NCBI GenBank assembly: GCA_031287215.1
Contig: JAITTF010000212.1
Span: forward strand, 1-33,361
DNA: 33,361 nucleotides
Reading direction: 5' to 3'
Origin: Bacteroidales bacterium
GTDB lineage: Bacteria > Bacteroidota > Bacteroidia > Bacteroidales > WCHB1-69
Positions 27,669-33,361 of this stretch are shown piece by piece. The notes below the pieces were generated by a model that did no database searches, was not told the origin of the DNA, and saw only the letters and a program-made list of their open reading frames with translations. Both the position numbers and the translations under genes were made by a program. Each line of letters begins with the position of its first letter. Position 1 is the first letter of the stretch.

Positions 27669-30029
27669 ATGAAAAAAAAGATAATTCTTATTATTACGTT
27701 AGCATGTATTTCTGTAATTTCTATTCATGCTCAAAGTTTTTCGGCTATTCATGCCGAAAAAACGATCTATTATAATATTACATCTGCCAATACTGTTGAA
27801 GTTACCAACGCAACCGGAGGTGGATATGTAACCGGACCCGGTTCTTATATTGGGGAAATTGTGATTCCTGCTACTGTTTCTTACAACAGTGTAACTTACA
27901 ATGTAACTGCTATCGGAATTTGGGCTTTTTATAACTGTTATCGTTTGTCTTCAATTTCTATACCCAATAGTGTTACTATTATTAAACAGGGGGCTTTTAT
28001 TCATTGTGTAAATTTACCTTCTATTGTGTTTCCGAACTCTATTACTTCTACCGAAGGGATGATTTTTTACGAGTGTACCAGATTGACTTCTGCGACTCTA
28101 TCTACTTCATTGACAGCCATTGGAGATAAATGTTTTTATGGATGTACTTCTTTAAATTCCATAGTTTTACCGGAATCCGTTATGTCCATTGGTAATGGCT
28201 CTTTTTATAATTGTTCAAACTTAACCAGTGTGGTTTTTTCAAACTCTTTAATTTCCATTGGTAATGAGGCTTTTGTAAATTGTTCTAATTTACCTTCTCC
28301 TGAATTTCCTGAATCTTTACAGACGATTGGCAATAATGCTTTTCTAAATTGCAACTCTATAACTAATGTTACCATTCCATCTCAAGTTACTTCGTTGGGA
28401 AATTTGTCATTTGCTTTTTGTGAAAATTTGTATAGAGTAGATTTTAATGCAATCAATTGTTCTCTTGCAGGCACTACTGCGGGTTTTAATAGTTGTCCTG
28501 TTTTAACGGAAGTATATATTGATAATGGCGTTCAGTCTATCCCAAATTACATCTTTAAAGATTGTATATTGATATCATCTATCTTGTTTCCTAATACAGT
28601 TTTATCCGTTGGCGATTATTCATTTAGTTATTGCCTTTCACTAAATAATGTTATTTTTTCCACATCACTTCTTTCTATAGGAATAGCTTCTTTTGAAGGG
28701 TGTTCATCACTTTCTTCTATAGCACTTCCTACCTCACTCACTTCCATTGGAAGTGCTGCTTTTGAAAATTGCTCTTCAATTCCGTCAATAGATATTCCAC
28801 CTGCCGTAACTACCTTAGGAGGCTCTGCTTTTTCTCATTGTACAGCTTTGGCTTCAGTAGTATTACCTCCTTCTCTTCTTGTTATAGAAGAGAAGACTTT
28901 TCACACCTGTATTTCACTCATAGACATTACAATTCCTAACACCTTAACGTCTATTGGAGATGAAGCTTTTATAAATTGTAGCCTTTTACCATCTCTCACT
29001 TTACCGTTATCCCTTACCTATATAGGTTCTTTCGCTTTTATGAGTAATTTATCCCTGAGTGCAATAACTATTCCTGATTCAGTAGTGAATTTGATGCCCA
29101 GTACCTTCGAAAATTGCACACTTTTATCTTCAATTATTTTATCTCATAATACTGTTTCAATAGGAATAGCTGCTTTCCGAAATTGCAATCTTCTCTCCTC
29201 AATTGCTTTACCAAACAGCCTTGTTTCTATTGGCGACAATGCTTTTTCAGAAAATACTTCATTAAAATACTTATGTCTTGGTACTCAGATTACTTCTCTT
29301 GGTAGTTATGTTTTTAGCTCCATGAGATTCGATTCATTGCGCTGTAAAGCTCAAACACCTCCGACCACTACTGCTACTACTTTTGCAGGTATTCAATCAT
29401 ACTCCTCACCTGTTTTTGTTCCTTGTCATACTCGTATGTTGTATTCAACTACCCCTAATTGGTCTATTTTTACCAATTTTATCACTAATGACTGCTCTGA
29501 TGACGCTTTTTTAAGTTCTTTATCGGTTTATCCGGGAACCTTATCTCCTGTTTTTCATCCTTCTACCCTCCAATATTCTGTTTCTCTAAATGAATATCAA
29601 AGCATTGTTAATATTGAGGCGACTGCTACTCATCCTCATGCAACTATTGAAGGATTAGGAGAACAATATCTTGAGCATGGTCATAATTTGTTTGATATTA
29701 CAGTTACTGCTGAAGATGAAATAACTACACAAACTTACACTATTGATATTTATAGAGACACTACAATTTCTATAAATAATAATAAAAATGAATTTGTATT
29801 ATTATATCCAAATCCGGTTGAAAAACAGTTGACCGTAAAAATTCCTTATCTTTTTCAACAAGGAAAAATAATGCTTTATGACATTACCGGTAAATTAATT
29901 TTAGCTAAAGAAATAGTTGATTCAGAAACTGTTGTTTGTATTGATGAATTAACTTCCGGTACTTATTTTTGTAATATTACGGTCAATAATCAGATCTTTC
30001 GAAAAAAAATTATTAAAAATCAAAATTAA
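27669..30029 (+). CDS. BspA-like leucine-rich repeat surface protein with cadherin-like beta-sandwich domain and T9SS type A sorting domain
   Basis: Signal peptide. Many 23-aa-class repeats of the form 'LTSIGDEAFINCSLLPSLTLP' (LRR_5/BspA). 'LSSLSVYPGTLSPVFHPSTLQYSVSL...ITTQTYTIDIYR' cadherin-like domain. C-terminal LLYPNPVEKQLTVKI...GTYFCNITVNNQIFRKKIIK. Confidence 0.9.
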   Translation: MKKKIILIITLACISVISIHAQSFSAIHAEKTIYYNITSANTVEVTNATGGGYVTGPGSYIGEIVIPATVSYNSVTYNVTAIGIWAFYNCYRLSSISIPNSVTIIKQGAFIHCVNLPSIVFPNSITSTEGMIFYECTRLTSATLSTSLTAIGDKCFYGCTSLNSIVLPESVMSIGNGSFYNCSNLTSVVFSNSLISIGNEAFVNCSNLPSPEFPESLQTIGNNAFLNCNSITNVTIPSQVTSLGNLSFAFCENLYRVDFNAINCSLAGTTAGFNSCPVLTEVYIDNGVQSIPNYIFKDCILISSILFPNTVLSVGDYSFSYCLSLNNVIFSTSLLSIGIASFEGCSSLSSIALPTSLTSIGSAAFENCSSIPSIDIPPAVTTLGGSAFSHCTALASVVLPPSLLVIEEKTFHTCISLIDITIPNTLTSIGDEAFINCSLLPSLTLPLSLTYIGSFAFMSNLSLSAITIPDSVVNLMPSTFENCTLLSSIILSHNTVSIGIAAFRNCNLLSSIALPNSLVSIGDNAFSENTSLKYLCLGTQITSLGSYVFSSMRFDSLRCKAQTPPTTTATTFAGIQSYSSPVFVPCHTRMLYSTTPNWSIFTNFITNDCSDDAFLSSLSVYPGTLSPVFHPSTLQYSVSLNEYQSIVNIEATATHPHATIEGLGEQYLEHGHNLFDITVTAEDEITTQTYTIDIYRDTTISINNNKNEFVLLYPNPVEKQLTVKIPYLFQQGKIMLYDITGKLILAKEIVDSETVVCIDELTSGTYFCNITVNNQIFRKKIIKNQN
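27900..29330 (+). repeat. Degenerate tandem about 69-bp coding repeats (LRR_5 units)
   Basis: Recurring DNA such as TCCATTGGTAATGGCTCTTTTTATAATTGTTC, TCCATTGGTAATGAGGCTTTTGTAAATTGTTC and TCCATTGGAAGTGCTGCTTTTGAAAATTGCTC. Confidence 0.8.
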
Positions 30030-30104
30030 CAACATACTATCATTAGCATTATTATTGATATATTTTTGTATTCATCTAAGGGATTTGAATATTAAACAGT
30101 TGCA

Positions 30105-30707
30105 TTAACAGGCATGCACTAAAGTATCTGTTAACTTTTTCAAGGCGTTAATGATCCTATCCGCTTCTCGGCGGCGAATAGTAAAAATGATTTTATACCG
30201 TTCTTCATAATCTTGACTTTCAATTTTAACATATTCATTTTTAAGAATTTGCATTACACTATTCATGTTCAAGTAGTCAAATGATACGACATATCTTTCA
30301 TCAACAGTCTTTTCAATAATCTCACTATTTTCGATGGCATCTTTGGCAGCCATTTTATAGGCATTGATCAAACCGGGAACCCCTAATTTAGTACCTCCAA
30401 AATAGCGAACAACCACAATCAACACATTGACAATATCATAAGACAGGAGTTGTCCATAAATAGGTCTTCCTGCTGTTCCTGACGGCTCACCGTCATCGTT
30501 CATTCTTAATGCCGATTTGTCTGCTCCTAAAATATAAGCAAAACAGTGATGCCGAGCATCATAATACTCTTTTTTAAGTTCTGCCTGAATCTGTTTAATC
30601 TCAGCTTCACTCGTTACAGGATATGCCAACGCAATAAATTTACTGTTTTTTTCCGAATAAAAACCCTTAGAAAAATGTTTTAAGGTTTTAAAGGTGTCTT
30701 CGAACAT
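30105..30707 (-). CDS. yigZ: YigZ/IMPACT family protein
   Basis: SKFIALAYPV...ARHHCFAYILG...RMNDDGEPSGTAGRPI...NVLIVVVRYFGGTKLGVPGLINAYK. Start chosen at MFEDTFKTL; overlaps ribD by about 20 nt. Confidence 0.9.
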   Translation of the reverse strand: MFEDTFKTLKHFSKGFYSEKNSKFIALAYPVTSEAEIKQIQAELKKEYYDARHHCFAYILGADKSALRMNDDGEPSGTAGRPIYGQLLSYDIVNVLIVVVRYFGGTKLGVPGLINAYKMAAKDAIENSEIIEKTVDERYVVSFDYLNMNSVMQILKNEYVKIESQDYEERYKIIFTIRRREADRIINALKKLTDTLVHAC

Positions 30708-31686
30708 ATTGAATGGTATTATCAGCAATAATAATAGGTTTAGAATCAGTTACATTGAAAGTTGGGGCTGGTAACCCTTGCCCCCAAGATTGATTCCCTG
30801 TCAGAATGCGAGCTTCATCCCAAAGACCGCTGCTAATGAAACTTTCCAGTGTTTTTTTTCCTCCTTCAACAATTATAGATTGAATATTGCGAGCATACAA
30901 CTCCTCTAAAATAGCGGATAACGAGTTTTCTGAAGAAAAATCAAAATCAAGAAGCGTAAACCCTTTATCAACCAGCTCTTTTTCGTTTCTGAGAGGGGAA
31001 TGACAAAGCACAAATTTCTTAGGATTTTTGCCCGGAAAAAATCGTGTAGTCAATTGCGGAGCATCATTGAGATAGGTTTGATAACCAATCAATATGGCAT
31101 CCTCTTCACTACGCCATTGATGTACTATCGTATTAATTTCCTGATTAGTAATCCAATAATGCTGTGATTCAGGGTGATGAGTTCTATCAATATCCATAAA
31201 TCCATCGGCAGTTTGCGCCCATTTTAGGATAATATAGGGTCTTTTTTGTTGATGAAACGTAAAAAATCGGAGATTTAATTCATAACACTCTTTTTCGAGA
31301 ACACCGGTTGTTACCTCCACGTCTGCCTCCTGTAAGATATGAATCCCTTTTCCATTCACTTTATCGTGAGGGTCAACATTACCGATCACCACTTTTGGAA
31401 TTTGGTATTCGATAATGGCGTTGGCGCAAGGAGGAGTTTTGCCAAAATGGGAACAAGGCTCTAAATTGACATAAAGGGTTGCTTTTTTTAGTAATTCTTG
31501 ATCTTGAACCGACAAAATAGCATTGATTTCCGCATGATTTTTACCATAACACTGATGCCATCCTTCACCAATAATTTGATTATCCACTACTAATACCGCA
31601 CCCACTAATGGATTAGGCTGCACTAACCCCAAACCAAGTGAGGCTAATTGCAGTGCTCTTTGCATGTAAATTTCCTGCTCAGTCAT
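30688..31686 (-). CDS. ribD: Bifunctional riboflavin deaminase/reductase RibD
   Basis: MQRALQLASLGLGLVQPNPLVGAV, GKNHAEINAI, LYVNLEPCSHFGKTPPCANAII, C-terminal reductase domain (RPYIILKWAQTADGFM, IQSIIVEGGKKTLESFI). Confidence 0.93.
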   Translation of the reverse strand: MTEQEIYMQRALQLASLGLGLVQPNPLVGAVLVVDNQIIGEGWHQCYGKNHAEINAILSVQDQELLKKATLYVNLEPCSHFGKTPPCANAIIEYQIPKVVIGNVDPHDKVNGKGIHILQEADVEVTTGVLEKECYELNLRFFTFHQQKRPYIILKWAQTADGFMDIDRTHHPESQHYWITNQEINTIVHQWRSEEDAILIGYQTYLNDAPQLTTRFFPGKNPKKFVLCHSPLRNEKELVDKGFTLLDFDFSSENSLSAILEELYARNIQSIIVEGGKKTLESFISSGLWDEARILTGNQSWGQGLPAPTFNVTDSKPIIIADNTIQYVRRHL

Positions 31687-31687
31687 C

Positions 31688-33085
31688 TTAAAACTCCGCA
31701 TTCATAGGAGTACGTGGGAAAGGAATGACATCTCTAATATTGGAAAGTCCTGTAATAAAGAGCATTAATCTTTCAAACCCTAAGCCAAATCCTGAATGAG
31801 GTACGGAGCCATATTTACGGGTTTCGAGGTACCACCAAACGTCTTTTTCGGGAATGTTCAATTCTTGTACTCTATTGAGCAACTTTTCATAATTCCATTC
31901 TCTTTCAGAGCCTCCAATAATTTCGCCAATTTTAGGAAATAAAACGTCCATCGCTCTCACCGTTTTGCCATCTTCATTTTGTTTCATGTAGAAGGCTTTG
32001 ATATCCTTAGGATAATCGGTCAAGATCACCGGTTTATGAAAATGTTCTTCTACCAGATAGCGTTCGTGTTCCGATTGTAAATCGACACCCCATGCTACTT
32101 TATATTCAAACTTTTTATTGGATTTGAGCAAAATGTCAACGCCTTCGGTATAAGAAAGGCGCACAAACTCAGTATTGAGCACTTCATTCAATCTGGCAAT
32201 TAATTCCTTATCAACTATATTGTTAAGAAATTCTATATCGGAATAATTATGTTTTAAAGCATACCGCACTAAAGATTTGATAAAATCTTCGGCTAAAGCC
32301 ATATTATCAGTAATATCTGCAAAAGCCACTTCCGGTTCAATCATCCAAAATTCGGCTAAATGTCGTGGAGTATTACTATTTTCGGCTCTAAAAGTAGGAC
32401 CAAAGGTATAAATTCCTCCTAATGCCAATGCCCCTAATTCGCCTTCTAACTGACCGGAGACCGTCAAGCTGGTAGATTTTCCAAAGAAATCCTTGCTAAA
32501 ATCTACCGTACCTTCTTCGGTTTTTGGAATATCATTCAGATTTAGAGTAGTAACGCTAAACATCGCACCGGCACCCTCAGCATCAGACCCTGTAATGATA
32601 GGAGTATGCAAATAAAAGTACCCTTTATCGTTAAAATATTGATGAATAGCAAACGCCATAGCATGTCGTAATCTCAAAACAGCGCCAAAATAGTTGGTTC
32701 GAGGTCTTAGATAGGCAATATCTCTTAGAAATTCCATACTATGTCCTTTTTTTTGAAGGGGATAAGTTTCCGGATTGGCGGTGCCATAAACTTCTATTTT
32801 CTCTGCCTGAATTTCTACTGATTGTCCTGAGCCACAGGACTCTACTAAAATACCGGTAACTGAAAGCGAAGAGCCGGTAGTAATTAATTTAAGTTCTTCG
32901 GCATTAAATTTTTCAACATCTACTACGACTTGAATGCTATGCACTACCGAACCATCATTAATAGCAATAAAATTAACCGCATTATTACCTCTTTTAGTTC
33001 TCACCCATCCTTTCACATTGACTTGGTTTCCAATGCCAATGCTTTCCGGTGAATTGAGTAAATCTTTTACTTTTGAATGTTTCAT
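31688..33085 (-). CDS. asnS: Asparaginyl-tRNA synthetase
   Basis: N-terminal OB fold ([25 protein letters not shown]), class II motifs including [22 protein letters not shown], and [29 protein letters not shown]. Confidence 0.95.
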   Translation of the reverse strand: MKHSKVKDLLNSPESIGIGNQVNVKGWVRTKRGNNAVNFIAINDGSVVHSIQVVVDVEKFNAEELKLITTGSSLSVTGILVESCGSGQSVEIQAEKIEVYGTANPETYPLQKKGHSMEFLRDIAYLRPRTNYFGAVLRLRHAMAFAIHQYFNDKGYFYLHTPIITGSDAEGAGAMFSVTTLNLNDIPKTEEGTVDFSKDFFGKSTSLTVSGQLEGELGALALGGIYTFGPTFRAENSNTPRHLAEFWMIEPEVAFADITDNMALAEDFIKSLVRYALKHNYSDIEFLNNIVDKELIARLNEVLNTEFVRLSYTEGVDILLKSNKKFEYKVAWGVDLQSEHERYLVEEHFHKPVILTDYPKDIKAFYMKQNEDGKTVRAMDVLFPKIGEIIGGSEREWNYEKLLNRVQELNIPEKDVWWYLETRKYGSVPHSGFGLGFERLMLFITGLSNIRDVIPFPRTPMNAEF

Positions 33086-33121
33086 ACTAAACCTATTTTA
33101 TCAATCATACATATGAAGCCA

Positions 33122-33129
33122 CAAAAATA
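33122..33129 (-). promoter_or_regulatory. Candidate -7 box (TATTTTTG) of asnS
   Basis: Reverse strand TAnnTTTG match; TTTG (CAAA on plus, 33147-33150) upstream with a 17-nt spacer. Confidence 0.4.
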
Positions 33130-33175
33130 CAAAAAAAAACGCAGAGCAAAGAAAAAATCAACCCCATAAAGCTTA

Positions 33176-33207
33176 TTTGTTCTGAGAATGTTTTTTCTGT
33201 ATCTTTG
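33176..33207 (+). promoter_or_regulatory. Bacteroidota-type promoter TTTG-N20-TATCTTTG
   Basis: TTTG at 33176-33179, TATCTTTG at 33200-33207, 22 nt before the ATG at 33229. Confidence 0.6.
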
Positions 33208-33228
33208 CAAAAATTATTCTTGTTAAAT

Positions 33229-33361
33229 ATGGTAGAAGAAGAAAACAAAGACATTGTAGAGAATATTGAAGAAAAAGAGGAGTTGTACGAACATTATCGG
33301 TTTGTAGTAGATAAAGGTACAGAGCTATTGAGAATAGATAAATACTTAATGAATCTGATTG
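33229..33361 (+). CDS. N-terminus of RluA/RluD-family pseudouridine synthase (S4 domain), truncated by window end
   Basis: MVEEENKDIVENIEEKEELYEHYRFVVDKGTELLRIDKYLMNLI... resembles the S4-domain start of Bacteroidota RluD-like enzymes; preceded by a good promoter. Confidence 0.65.
   Translation, partial: MVEEENKDIVENIEEKEELYEHYRFVVDKGTELLRIDKYLMNLI

Noticed and set aside
27900-29330. Regular repeats considered as a CRISPR-like array
   Set aside because: Repeats are in frame, degenerate and encode LRR_5 units; no uniform repeats with unique spacers and no cas genes.
1-33361. tRNA, rRNA, riboswitch, phage or intact transposase genes
   Set aside because: None recognised on either strand by eye. 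A tRNAscan/Infernal run could still find small RNAs that I missed.

Overview
AT-rich Bacteroidota chromosomal segment of about 33 kb. It is mostly housekeeping and envelope genes. A type IX secretion (T9SS)/gliding group is present: sprA/sov C-terminus, a gldJ-like lipoprotein gene, a porP/sprF-family gene, porU and porV, with ispF overlapping porV by 1 nt. Other genes are rlmD, nadD, tatD, lgt, a HEVGH metalloprotease, a giant alpha-2-macroglobulin (A2M) homologue with a CNEQ thioester motif, bamA, a BspA-type LRR protein with a T9SS sorting tail, an asnS-ribD-yigZ operon, and the start of an rluD-like gene. The most unusual feature is leuS. It is split into an N-terminal ORF (HIGH plus editing domain) and a C-terminal ORF (KMSKS plus anticodon-binding). 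About 450 bp lies between them. This insert carries a 54-aa ORF that looks like an internally deleted remnant of a 'four-helix-bundle suffix/zinc-finger' (IVS/S23-like) protein. It also carries a good Bacteroidota -7 promoter box directly upstream of the second half. The 3' part of the leuS N-half is locally GC-rich, suggesting recombination or horizontal transfer. A second unexplained element is a 182-bp inverted-repeat (MITE-like) structure between leuS and the A2M gene. No RNA genes, CRISPR arrays or intact transposases were recognised. All calls come from reading the sequence; no searches were run.
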